Assembly: GCA_002346545.1 (NCBI GenBank)
Contig: DEAA01000021.1
Location: 97,490-161,489, forward strand
DNA length: 64,000 nt
Source of the DNA: Acidobacteria bacterium UBA2994
GTDB lineage: Bacteria > Acidobacteriota > Vicinamibacteria > Vicinamibacterales > UBA8438
Reading direction: 5' to 3'
Both the position numbers and the translations under genes were made by a program. This document shows positions 53,290 through 61,327 of this stretch, in pieces. Under the pieces are notes generated by a model. The model ran no database searches and had not been told where the DNA came from. It saw only the letters and a list, made by a program, of their open reading frames with translations. Position 1 is the stretch's first letter, and the number at the start of each line of letters is the position of its first letter.

Positions 53290-53943
53290 CTACTCGCCGC
53301 TAGGGGCACGATAGAGACCATGGGTGCTGATGTAGGCCGCGACCGGCTCGGGCACCAGGTCATCGACCGATTGTCCCGCCTGCAGCCGAACACGGATGGC
53401 CGTCGATGAGATGGCCGGCGTTTCGGCGTCGAGCAGATGAATGGCCAGTGCGGGGGCATGCACAGGTGTGGCGACCCTCATTCGGGTGGCTAGCGTCGGC
53501 AGGCGTCGGCGCAGTGCGTCCACCGGGTGGCCGGGTCGCGAGACCACGGCGAAGTGCGCGCGGTCGAAGACGGCCGGATAGTCGTGCCACGTGGCGATGT
53601 CTGCGAAGGCGTCGGCGCCCACGATGAAGAATAACCGCGTCGGCTGATGCCCGGCCTCAGCCAGCTTTCCGAGTGTCACCGAGGTGTACGACGGTTCGGC
53701 CGACCGTATTTCGGCGTCCTCAACGTCGAGCCAAGACACCGTCTCCGCCGTAAGCCGCGTCATCTCCAGCCGGTCGGTATCGGCGGCTCGTGCCAGCGCG
53801 GCCCGATGGGGTGACGGTCCAGACGGTAACAGCAGAACCCGGTCGAGCGCCAGTTCGCGCCGCGCCAGCGCGGCCGTGGCTATATGGCCGAGATGGACCG
53901 GATCGAACCGTCCCCCTAGGATGCCGGTGCGTTCCGAGGTCAT
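53290..53943 (-). CDS. nadD: Nicotinate-nucleotide adenylyltransferase
   Basis: 217-aa NaMN adenylyltransferase of NAD synthesis. The nucleotidyltransferase motif GILGGRFDPVHLGHIATAAL is at residues 7-26, LFFIVGADAFADIATWHDYP at ~102-121, and the C-terminal ATP-binding ISSTAIRVRLQAGQSVDDLV near 176-195. The ATG overlaps the obgE stop (ATGA, 53940-53943). Confidence 0.94.
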   Translation of the reverse strand: MTSERTGILGGRFDPVHLGHIATAALARRELALDRVLLLPSGPSPHRAALARAADTDRLEMTRLTAETVSWLDVEDAEIRSAEPSYTSVTLGKLAEAGHQPTRLFFIVGADAFADIATWHDYPAVFDRAHFAVVSRPGHPVDALRRRLPTLATRMRVATPVHAPALAIHLLDAETPAISSTAIRVRLQAGQSVDDLVPEPVAAYISTHGLYRAPSGE

Positions 53944-55022
53944 GAGCTGGGTAGCGGTGGGTCGACAGGATCCTCGAAGTTTCCGAGTTCATCGGGTTCG
54001 GTCTGATAGATGGCCCAGACCGCTTCGAGGAGCTGCGAGACCCCCTGGCCGGTGACGGCCGAGATCGGCATCACTCGCAGCCCCATCGGTTCGATGTGTG
54101 TCCGCAGCCGTTCGAGTCGGTCAGGCTCATCGATTGCGTCCATCTTGCTGGCGGCCACGATCTGCGGTTTGTCGGCCAGCGTTGCGTCAGGTTGGTCGGC
54201 TTGTTCGTCGATAAACTGGCCGAGTTCCTGCTGGATGATGTTGAAGTCTTCCACTGGGTCGCGACCAGAGAAAGATGACATGTCGACGAGGTGTACCAGC
54301 ACTCGGGTGCGTTCAAGGTGACTCAGAAACCGGTCGCCCAGCCCGTGGCCCTTGTGGGCGCCCTCGATCAGACCGGGGACGTCGGCCACCACTAAGCTCC
54401 GCTCGTCCGACATGCTAACGACCCCGAGGTTAGGGCTGAGCGTCGTGAACGGGTAGTCGGCAATCTTCGGGCGTGCAGCCGAGATCCGTGAGATCAGCGT
54501 CGACTTGCCCACGTTGGGGAAGCCCACCAGCCCGACATCGGCCAGCAGTTTCAATCGTAGCTTGAGCGTCTTATCTTCACCCGGCCATCCGGGTTCGGAG
54601 CGTCGTGGCGCCTGATTGGTGGAGGTGGCGAAGTGCTGGTTCCCACGCCCGCCGTCGCCGCCTCTGGCTACCACCACACGCTGCCCCGGAGCCTTGAGGT
54701 CGGCCACTTCGATCAGGCCGTCCTCAATACTCTCGTAGGCGACGGTGCCGACCGGCACATCAAGCAGCAGGTCGCCGCCATCTTTTCCGCTGCGGTTCGA
54801 GCCTTGGCCGTGCGCACCGCGCTTAGCGTGATAGGAGGGGTGGAAGCGGAACGAGATCAGGGTGTTGAGATGGGGGCTCGCGACCAGCGCGATGGATCCG
54901 CCGCAGCCGCCGTCGCCGCCGTCAGGTCCGCCTTTGGGAGCGAACTTCTCCCGACGAAAGCTCAGACAGCCGCGGCCGCCGTCTCCGGCAGTCACCTGGA
55001 TGTCGACCTCGTCGACGAACAT
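53940..55022 (-). CDS. obgE: Obg family GTPase
   Basis: 360-aa ribosome-assembly GTPase. The N-terminal Obg fold is glycine-rich (VTAGDGGRGCLSFRREKFAP, GGDGGCGGSIALVASP, GQGSNRSGKDGGDLLLDVP) to ~158. G1 is GFPNVGKSTLISRI (~166-179), G2/G3 include YPFTTLSPNLGVV and VADVPGLIEGAHKGHGLG, G4 is ASKMDAID. The C-terminal tail is short and acidic, with no TGS-like OCT domain. Lies between rpmA and nadD, the common order. 51 nt separate it from rpmA. Confidence 0.95.
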   Translation of the reverse strand: MFVDEVDIQVTAGDGGRGCLSFRREKFAPKGGPDGGDGGCGGSIALVASPHLNTLISFRFHPSYHAKRGAHGQGSNRSGKDGGDLLLDVPVGTVAYESIEDGLIEVADLKAPGQRVVVARGGDGGRGNQHFATSTNQAPRRSEPGWPGEDKTLKLRLKLLADVGLVGFPNVGKSTLISRISAARPKIADYPFTTLSPNLGVVSMSDERSLVVADVPGLIEGAHKGHGLGDRFLSHLERTRVLVHLVDMSSFSGRDPVEDFNIIQQELGQFIDEQADQPDATLADKPQIVAASKMDAIDEPDRLERLRTHIEPMGLRVMPISAVTGQGVSQLLEAVWAIYQTEPDELGNFEDPVDPPLPSS

Positions 55023-55073
55023 GCCTGGGATGTGAGCGGGATGCGGAATGAGCCGCGGCCGTGCAACAGGGGG

Positions 55074-55334
55074 CTATGCGTCGGCGGGTACGACGCTGAT
55101 GAAGCGGCCCTTCGAGCCGTGGTCTTCGAAGCGCACCTGGCCACCGATCTTGGCAAACAACGTGTCGTCCTTGCCCTTGCCGACATTGAGGCCGGCGTTG
55201 AATCGCGAGCCCCGCTGGCGCACCAGGATCGAGCCGCCGGTCACGATGTTGCCATCGAATCGCTTGACGCCCAGGCGCTGTGCGTTACTGTCGCGCCCGT
55301 TCCTTGAACTGCCTTGCCCTTTTTTGTGTGACAT
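55074..55334 (-). CDS. rpmA: 50S ribosomal protein L27
   Basis: 86-aa bL27. N-terminus [20 protein letters not shown], then [20 protein letters not shown] and [20 protein letters not shown] with [12 protein letters not shown]. Length and sequence are standard. No N-terminal cleavable extension of the Firmicutes type. Seven nt after rplU. Confidence 0.96.
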   Translation of the reverse strand: MSHKKGQGSSRNGRDSNAQRLGVKRFDGNIVTGGSILVRQRGSRFNAGLNVGKGKDDTLFAKIGGQVRFEDHGSKGRFISVVPADA

Positions 55335-55341
55335 GACCGCC

Positions 55342-55659
55342 TCAAATTTCCGTGATATTGGTGATTCGCACTCGGGTCAGATCCGTCCGATGTCCCGTCG
55401 TCCGGCGCATGCCCTTCCGCCGCTTGCGGCGGAAGACTCTGATCTTGGGACCACGATGGTGAGCATCGACCACGCCAACCACCTGGGCGCCGTCGACCGT
55501 GGGGCTTCCCGCCACCACCGAGCCGTCGTCTTTGCTGACCAGAAGCACCTGGTCGAACGTCACCTCACCGCCGGCGTCTGTGCCGAGGCGGTCCACGTCG
55601 ATCGTCTGCCCCGGCTGCACCTTGTGCTGATGTCCGGAGGTCTGGATGATGGCAAACAC
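55342..55659 (-). CDS. rplU: 50S ribosomal protein L21
   Basis: 105-aa bL21 from a GTG at 55659 preceded by AAAGGAAC; a longer in-frame start at 55698 would add 13 residues not in the family. The sequence begins [19 protein letters not shown] (canonical FAVIxTGGKQYRV, with GHQH here), then [19 protein letters not shown] and a C-terminal [20 protein letters not shown] (family KIIVFKYKRRKNYRRKQGHR). First gene of the rplU-rpmA-obgE-nadD-rsfS group. Confidence 0.95.
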   Translation of the reverse strand: MFAIIQTSGHQHKVQPGQTIDVDRLGTDAGGEVTFDQVLLVSKDDGSVVAGSPTVDGAQVVGVVDAHHRGPKIRVFRRKRRKGMRRTTGHRTDLTRVRITNITEI

Positions 55660-55718
55660 GAGCTGTTCCTTTCGAGCGCGCACCGGCGCGTAAACCAACC
55701 CCGAGCGCAGCTGCCCGC

Positions 55719-56054
55719 TTAGACACCGCGCACTCGGGCCAAGCTCTCTAGTCTAGCCCACATCTCACTATCTGGGCTAGTTCTCTGCCGGCGCCTGGTT
55801 CGAGCCCTCCGGTAGTCAGTTCCTCTTTTCCACTGTCGCCAGGTTGTTCCAGTAAATCGAGAAGTTGGCTGCTGTTGGCTGGAGGCGTCTAGCCAGTCCA
55901 CCTCAGACGTGCCTGGTGATACCAGAACAGGCGGCGCAGTATCGGCAGCAGGTTGTCCTCCCACGTCTCGATAGAAGGTCGGCGCATGCGTCATGACCCC
56001 AACCACGAGCATGTGCGTCAGCTCCACACCTTTGCCTGGAAACGGGACCTCCAT
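55719..56054 (-). pseudogene. Truncated VOC/glyoxalase-family protein
   Basis: The open frame begins MEVPFPGKGVELTHMLVVGV and continues THAPTFYRDVGG, which matches the N-terminus of vicinal-oxygen-chelate proteins (xLTHILVVxDVxxSxxFYRDVLG, including the metal His region). After ~35 residues the sequence (from about position 55950 leftward) becomes Arg/Thr/Gln-rich with no further VOC content. A good SD (GGAGG, 9 nt) precedes the ATG. It appears to be a broken 5' end of a VOC gene running into unrelated sequence. Also covers most of the 425-nt gap between rplU and the next gene; nothing else is seen there. Confidence 0.5.
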
Positions 56055-56084
56055 CGGTTCTCTCCCTCCACCGGCGTGCGAATC

Positions 56085-56381
56085 TCAGGACCCCGTCTTT
56101 TTCTCGATCCAGAGAATCAGCCCTGCCGCCAACGCGCCCCCCAGGATCTGGCCGCCGATGTTCGCGAATGTCCACTGCTCGTACGGTCCAACGACGCCAG
56201 GGCGAGTCATCACGAACATATAGATGCCCGTCATGACCGCAACGACAGTAGTGGTTCTGGTGACAAGGCCGAGGCTGGCGGCGTACTTGGACGCGACCTT
56301 CCTGACGAGCCAGTCCAGCACCAGTGCCCCCAGAAAGATGATCACGCCAGACACGAGTGCAGTTACAAGCAAGAAAACCAT
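56085..56381 (-). CDS. Small membrane protein, three predicted TM helices
   Basis: 98 aa from the ATG at 56381, with a strong SD (AAGGAGG, 8-nt spacing); an upstream in-frame start is less likely. Hydrophobic stretches: VFLLVTALVSGVIIFLGALV, TTTVVAVMTGIYMFVM and IGGQILGGALAAGLILWI, joined by short charged loops, ending EKKTGS. I recognise no family. The flanking VOC fragment is on the same strand 30 nt downstream. Coding status is well supported by the SD and hydrophobic pattern. Confidence 0.7.
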   Translation of the reverse strand: MVFLLVTALVSGVIIFLGALVLDWLVRKVASKYAASLGLVTRTTTVVAVMTGIYMFVMTRPGVVGPYEQWTFANIGGQILGGALAAGLILWIEKKTGS

Positions 56382-56555
56382 CGATGGATCCTCCTTGAAC
56401 CCGGATTCACGTCGAGCACTACACCACACCCGCTCACGACGGTGTTCGCGCGACTGGCAGGTCCGGCTTCGGAGGACCGGTCAGGAAGTGCGCACCAAAG
56501 GGGGCTGGCGGTTCGAATCTAGCAACCCGTGTCGAGCGGACGAAACGGCGGAGTA

Positions 56556-57380
56556 CTACCGAAGCAGCACTCGCGTGCCGGTCACGCTCTGGTTGCTGAA
56601 CGCGCCCAGCACAGACGGTAGCAGCCGATCCATTAACTCGAAGTAGGACGATAACGCCGGTGTGTTCTGCGAGGCTTCGTAGAGGATTTCCTCGCGGTGA
56701 CGTTCAGTGTAGAGGGTGGCCCCAGACTCGCCGTCAATGAAGATGAACTTCGGGCTCAGCACGAACCCGCGACGGTCGCGGTAGACCCGCTGGGGCACGG
56801 TGCGGCGGCGGCCGAACGAATCGTAGACCTCTCGCTCGCGGGTCACCATGCCCGACCGCTGGTGCGGCGAAAAATAGACGGTGCCGGTCAAGATCAGCGG
56901 GTTCTGATACTCCTCGCCGAGGTCGCGCCAGTAGCCGACGTTGGCGAAGATGGTTTCGTAGCTTTCCAGCTCCTGCTCCGACATCCTGTTGTCTTCGCCG
57001 AGACGCTCGTCTTCTTCGGCTTCCTCTTCCTCGTTGGCGCCTTCAGCGGCAGCGAAGCCTTGCGGAATCTGCGGCGGTTCCGGCTCGCGCGGAGGTCCGC
57101 CGCCCTGCTCGGCCGACACTTGCAGCAGCTCGAGCACGTCGGCGTCGATTACTTGCAGGTCGGAGTTTCGGCGCAGCTGGCTGCGCAGCAGCCGTGCGGT
57201 CTCGACGTTGCCGTCGACCTCTCCCGAGCCGCCGGCCACGAAGCCGGCGATTAGCACCCGCTGGAACCGATTGATATCGAGCTTCGGCGTCAGCGATGTC
57301 TCGACCGTGACGTCGTAGAACGTTGTGCAGCCCGCGAGCAACGCGATGCAGGCCAGGCTAAGGATCGCTTTGGTTGACAC
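56556..57380 (-). CDS. Lipoprotein of unknown function
   Basis: 274-aa predicted lipoprotein. Signal ILSLACIALLAGC (Cys near 18). The mature part begins VTVETSLTPKLDINRFQRVL IAGF, then a domain with NVETARLLRSQLRRNSDLQV, a low-complexity Glu-rich spacer (~110-130) and a beta-rich second half with QNPLILTGTVYFSPHQRSG and FSFIDGESG-like strands. Resembles the nucleotide-independent LPS-assembly/CsgG-like surface lipoproteins in outline, but I cannot assign a family. Starts with GTG and overlaps the TPR gene by 23 nt, so co-translated. No known partner in the window. Confidence 0.8.
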   Translation of the reverse strand: MSTKAILSLACIALLAGCTTFYDVTVETSLTPKLDINRFQRVLIAGFVAGGSGEVDGNVETARLLRSQLRRNSDLQVIDADVLELLQVSAEQGGGPPREPEPPQIPQGFAAAEGANEEEEAEEDERLGEDNRMSEQELESYETIFANVGYWRDLGEEYQNPLILTGTVYFSPHQRSGMVTREREVYDSFGRRRTVPQRVYRDRRGFVLSPKFIFIDGESGATLYTERHREEILYEASQNTPALSSYFELMDRLLPSVLGAFSNQSVTGTRVLLR

Positions 57381-57711
57381 GGTCGCTCACTTCCAGGAAA
57401 AGGTCGTAGTTGGTTTCGATCTGGATGTTCTGGGGGTCGAGATCCAGAGCGGTTTCATACGCTTCGAGCGCATCTTCGAACTGGCCTTGGTTCTCGAACG
57501 CGATCGCCAGGTTGTTCCACGCCTCGGCGTAGGTTGGGTCCAACTCGATGGCTCGCTCCCACCGGAAGACCGCTTCGTTCCACAGACCGCGCATGGCCAC
57601 TTGGATGCCGAACTCGACTTGCGCGCGCGCCTCGTCCCGGTCGTCGGCACGTACAGCAACCGGGGCCACCAGGAGGATTAGAGCCGCGACGGTCAAGATT
57701 GCTCGGTGCAT
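57358..57711 (-). CDS. Small secreted TPR protein
   Basis: 117 aa from the ATG at 57711 (GGGGGG SD five nt upstream). Signal peptide TVAALILLVAPVAVRA, then about two and a half tetratricopeptide repeats: GLWNEAVFRWERAIELDPTY and AEAWNNLAIAFENQGQFEDA LEAYETALDLDP. A scaffold for protein binding in the periplasm. The 3' end overlaps the lipoprotein gene by 23 nt, implying a two-gene unit. The open frame upstream of 57711 carries no signal and was rejected. Confidence 0.85.
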   Translation of the reverse strand: MHRAILTVAALILLVAPVAVRADDRDEARAQVEFGIQVAMRGLWNEAVFRWERAIELDPTYAEAWNNLAIAFENQGQFEDALEAYETALDLDPQNIQIETNYDLFLEVSDRVNQSDP

Positions 57712-57849
57712 GGAACCCCCCGCCATTATCGCCACTCGTCCGCGAGAGTTGCAAGTGCGTTGCCAGCCCGCACGAGAGGGCGCAAGACAGCCCGTTGCGG
57801 CTACGGTCAAGACGCGATAGCCGGTTCTCACGACCCCCCTTCGGCGACG

Positions 57850-58701
57850 TATAATCCAGAAAACCTGCTAATCCGGGCGCAGTCATCCGCGGTTGGGGTG
57901 CCACAGGCTGGGGCGGCCCGCCCCTGCCTGGCTGGGTGATCCCTCGGGTGCGGCTACGCCGTCTGGCGGTGGCGCTGGTCGGATCACGGGCGGGCATACA
58001 TCATGCCTGTACCCTGGCCCACGGCCTGGGAACCGACCCGTCCCATCGCGGCGTCACAGTGACCAGCGGCCTGGATCGATGGGGCGATGGCGTCGCCCAT
58101 TGTGGAGCGCGCGCCGGACAAGGGGCACCTTGGCCATACTGGGCTCGGAGGTGGACACCGTTTACCCTCCCGAGCACAGCGGCTTGGCGACGGCCATCGT
58201 CGAACGGGGGCGCTGGTCAGCGAGTTCCCGTCTGGCATCCAACCGCGGTTAGCCCACTCTCCGATCCAGAACAGCCTGATCAGCGGCGTTTCCCTGGCCG
58301 TGATGGTGGTCGAGGATACGGAGAAGGGGTTGCTGATCACGGTTCGCCTGGCGCTGGAACAGGGGCGGGAGGTGATCGCGGTGCCGGGCGTTGTCCTCAG
58401 CGGGCGGAGTCGCGGCGCCCACCCCTTAACGAAGGATGGGGCAAAGGTCGTGGAGGATGTGGACGATATCCTGGAAGAGTTGCGGATACCGCAGGTGCAG
58501 GGTGATTCAGCAGTGGCCGATGATCTGGAGGACTATCCGCTGCTCTCACGGCTGGCGCGCGGCGAGTCCTGCGACGTTGACGAACCGGTCGCGATAAGCG
58601 GGGTCGACAGCTCGGCGCTGCTGGCGAGGTTCTCCGATTTAGAGCTGAGGGGCCGGGTAGAGTGGCTGGCGGGCGGACGGTTCATGAGAGTGGGCTCCTG
58701 A
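57850..58701 (+). pseudogene. dprA: dprA remnant (DNA-processing protein A) with two frameshifts and missing N-terminus
   Basis: The conserved DprA pieces are spread over three frames: VALVGSRAGIHHACTLAHGL to VAHCGARAGQG (frame of 57936), then GTLAILGSEVDTVYPPEHSG LATAIVERG (frame of 57893), then ALVSEFPSGIQPRLAHSP and the remaining Rossmann-like and winged-helix parts to TGA at 58701 (frame of 58087). Both switches sit in G runs (GGGG near 58118, GGGGG near 58206). Conserved residues are also lost: GLARGIDA-type reads GLDRWGDG and the FPRRNRLISGL-type reads SPIQNSLISGV. The ~100-residue N-terminal domain is absent. It precedes topA as in the usual dprA-topA order. Confidence 0.75.
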
Positions 58702-58791
58702 AAAATGAGTGGTAGGGTAGTGCAGGACGTCGGCTAAATCGGTGTCTCGGGATGGCGGCGGATGGCCGCCACTGGGTGAAGGACGAGGGAA

Positions 58792-61203
58792 ATGCCGAAA
58801 GCGCTGGTCGTCGTCGAATCGCCGGCCAAGGCAAAGACCATCAATAAGTACCTCGGTCGCGACTTTAAAGTGGTCGCGTCCATGGGCCACATCCGTGATC
58901 TGCCGAAGAGCAAGCTGGGGGTCGACATCGACGAGGGCTTCGAGCCCGTCTACGAGCCGATTCCGGCGCGCCGGAAGGTGATCAAGGAACTGCGCGACGC
59001 CGCGCGGGGGGTTGAGCAGATCTACATCGCCACCGACCCTGATCGCGAAGGCGAGGCCATTGGCTGGCATCTGGCCAACGAACTGGGCACGAAGAAGCGG
59101 AAGGTCGGACGGCTCTTCTTCAACGAGATCACGAAGAAAGCGGTGCTCGATGCGCTCAAGGAAGAGCGCAACATCGACCAGAACATGGTCGACGCGCAGC
59201 AGGCGCGGCGCGTGCTCGACCGCCTGGTCGGCTACAAGCTGAGCCCGCTGCTATGGGACAAGGTGCGCCGGGGATTGAGCGCTGGCCGGGTGCAGTCGGT
59301 GGCCCTCAAGCTGGTGTGTGACCGTGAGGACGCGATCGACCGGTTCGTGTCTGAGGAGTATTGGCACCTATTTGCCCGGCTCGCCGGCTCGGTGCCGCCC
59401 GAGTTCGATGCGCAGGTGGTCAAGCAGGGCACCAGCGCCCTCAAGGTCGCCAACGAAACCGAGGCGAAGACCGTCGTGGCCGACCTCGAGCAGGCCACCT
59501 TCGTGGTCAAGACGCTAGCTACAAAAGAGCGGAAGAAGCAGGCGCCGCCGCCGTTCATCACCAGCAAGCTGCAGCAGGCTGCACGCTTCCCGGTCAAGAA
59601 GACGATGATGATCGCGCAGCAGCTCTACGAGGGCATTGAGCTGCCGGGCGAAGGGGCGGTCGGGCTGATTACCTATATGCGGACTGACTCGACCCGCGTG
59701 GCCGATCAGGCTATCGTCGACGTCCGGGCCCACATCGACGCGAAGCACGGCGCCGACTTCGTGCCGGAGCAACCGCGTCAGTTCAAGACGAAGTCAGACG
59801 CTCAGGATGCGCACGAGGCGATCCGGCCCACCAGCATGGCGTATGATCCGGAAACGGTGCGTCCGCACCTCAGCCGGGATCAGTACTCGTTGTATCGCCT
59901 GATCTGGAACCGGTTTGTCGGGTCGCAGATGTCGCCGGCGCTGTTCGACGACACCACCCTCGAGGTCGAGGCAGGCGACTACCTGCTGCGTACCAAGGGG
60001 TCGGTGCAGAAGTTCGCCGGGTGGCTGACGCTCTACCAGGCGGATGCCGAGTTGGGATCGGCCGACGAGGCGGGTTCGGCCGGCGACGAGTCGGTCTCGA
60101 GCAGTCTGTTGCCGCAAGTGGCGGTGGGCGACACGCTCGAGCTGTGCGAGCTCGACCCGCAGCAGAAGTTCACGCAGCCGCCGCCCCGGTTCAGCGAAGC
60201 AACGCTGGTCAAAGAGCTCGAAGAGAACGGTATCGGAAGGCCCAGCACCTACGCCGCGATCATCGGCGTGCTCCAGGCGCGCGAGTACACCGAGAAGGTG
60301 GAAGGCCGATTCCGGCCCACTCGCCTCGGCCGCCTGGTGATCGAACTGCTGGCCAAGAGCTTCGACGACATCCTGGCGGTGGACTATACGCGTGCGCTCG
60401 AAGAGCAGCTCGACAAAATCGAGGAAGGCTCCGCCGACTACCGCACCATGCTGGCCGGGTTCTACGAAAAGTTTAGCTCCGACCTCGGCGCCGCGGCCGA
60501 AGCGATGCCCAACATTAAGGGCGAAGGTCTGCCGAGCGACGAGGTGTGTGACAAGTGCAGCTCGCCCATGGTGGTCAAGGTGGGCCGCTTCGGTGTGTTC
60601 CTGGCGTGCAGCTCTTATCCTGACTGCACCAACACGCGGGAGATTGAGCAGGCCGAGCAGCCGGTTGCCGACGAAGAGCCAGACGCCTGCGAGAACTGCG
60701 GGCGGGCCATGGTGATGAAGCGGGGCCGGTTTGGACAGTTCCTGGCCTGCTCCGGCTATCCCGAGTGCAAGACCACCCGCAAGCTAATCGAGACTAAGGG
60801 TGGGCTCACCGCGGCCAAACCAGACCAGCTTTTGGACGAGAAATGTCCGAAGTGCGAATCGAACCTAGTGGTCAAGCAGGGTCGCTTCGGCGAGTTCACC
60901 GCCTGCAGCAATTATCCCAGCTGTCACTACGTAAAACTTAAATCCACGGGCGTCGCCTGTCCGAAGGATGGAGGCGATGTGGTGGAGCGCAAGTCGAAGC
61001 GGGGGCGCAACTTCTACGGCTGCGCCAACTATCCCGACTGCGACTTCGTGCTGTGGAACCGGCCGTTGCCAGAAGTTTGCCCCACCTGCGGCAGTCCCTA
61101 CCTCGTCGAGAAGATCACCAAGCGGTCGGGGCATCAGGTGCTGTGCAACGCCGAAGGCTGTGACTACTCGAGAACCGAAGGAGAAGAGGCGGCATCGGCT
61201 TGA
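58792..61203 (+). CDS. topA: DNA topoisomerase I
   Basis: 803-aa type IA topoisomerase relaxing negative supercoils. The Toprim domain starts MPKALVVVESPAKAKTINKY and carries ATDPDREGEAIGWHL (~80-94). Active-site Tyr in GLITYMRTDSTRVADQA (~292). NFDDTT- and FSEATLVKELEENGIGRPST (~467-486) follow. The C-terminus has five Cys4-type zinc ribbons: CDKCSSPMVVKVG...CSSYPDC, CENCGRAMVMKRG...CSGYPEC, CPKCESNLVVKQG...CSNYPSC, CPKDGG...CANYPDC and CPTCGSPYLVEK...CNAEGC. That count is on the high side. Shares the dprA-topA-trmFO-xerC order. Confidence 0.97.
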   Translation: MPKALVVVESPAKAKTINKYLGRDFKVVASMGHIRDLPKSKLGVDIDEGFEPVYEPIPARRKVIKELRDAARGVEQIYIATDPDREGEAIGWHLANELGTKKRKVGRLFFNEITKKAVLDALKEERNIDQNMVDAQQARRVLDRLVGYKLSPLLWDKVRRGLSAGRVQSVALKLVCDREDAIDRFVSEEYWHLFARLAGSVPPEFDAQVVKQGTSALKVANETEAKTVVADLEQATFVVKTLATKERKKQAPPPFITSKLQQAARFPVKKTMMIAQQLYEGIELPGEGAVGLITYMRTDSTRVADQAIVDVRAHIDAKHGADFVPEQPRQFKTKSDAQDAHEAIRPTSMAYDPETVRPHLSRDQYSLYRLIWNRFVGSQMSPALFDDTTLEVEAGDYLLRTKGSVQKFAGWLTLYQADAELGSADEAGSAGDESVSSSLLPQVAVGDTLELCELDPQQKFTQPPPRFSEATLVKELEENGIGRPSTYAAIIGVLQAREYTEKVEGRFRPTRLGRLVIELLAKSFDDILAVDYTRALEEQLDKIEEGSADYRTMLAGFYEKFSSDLGAAAEAMPNIKGEGLPSDEVCDKCSSPMVVKVGRFGVFLACSSYPDCTNTREIEQAEQPVADEEPDACENCGRAMVMKRGRFGQFLACSGYPECKTTRKLIETKGGLTAAKPDQLLDEKCPKCESNLVVKQGRFGEFTACSNYPSCHYVKLKSTGVACPKDGGDVVERKSKRGRNFYGCANYPDCDFVLWNRPLPEVCPTCGSPYLVEKITKRSGHQVLCNAEGCDYSRTEGEEAASA

Positions 61204-61327
61204 CCGAACCCGGTGTGGAGGTGGCCTGGGCTGGCGGGGCGCAGGGTACGCCTGCGACGAAGCGGAGATGGGTGTTGGGTCCCCAGCGAGTTGCGAGTCG
61301 GGCTCTGGGGCAGAGTACCCGTAGGAG

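Noticed and set aside
55790..55830. GGTTCGAGCCC, T-arm-like
   Set aside because: No cloverleaf can be built around it.
56495..56535. tRNA T-arm-like GGTTCGAATC
   Set aside because: Neighbouring bases do not pair into a T stem and there is no acceptor or anticodon arm.
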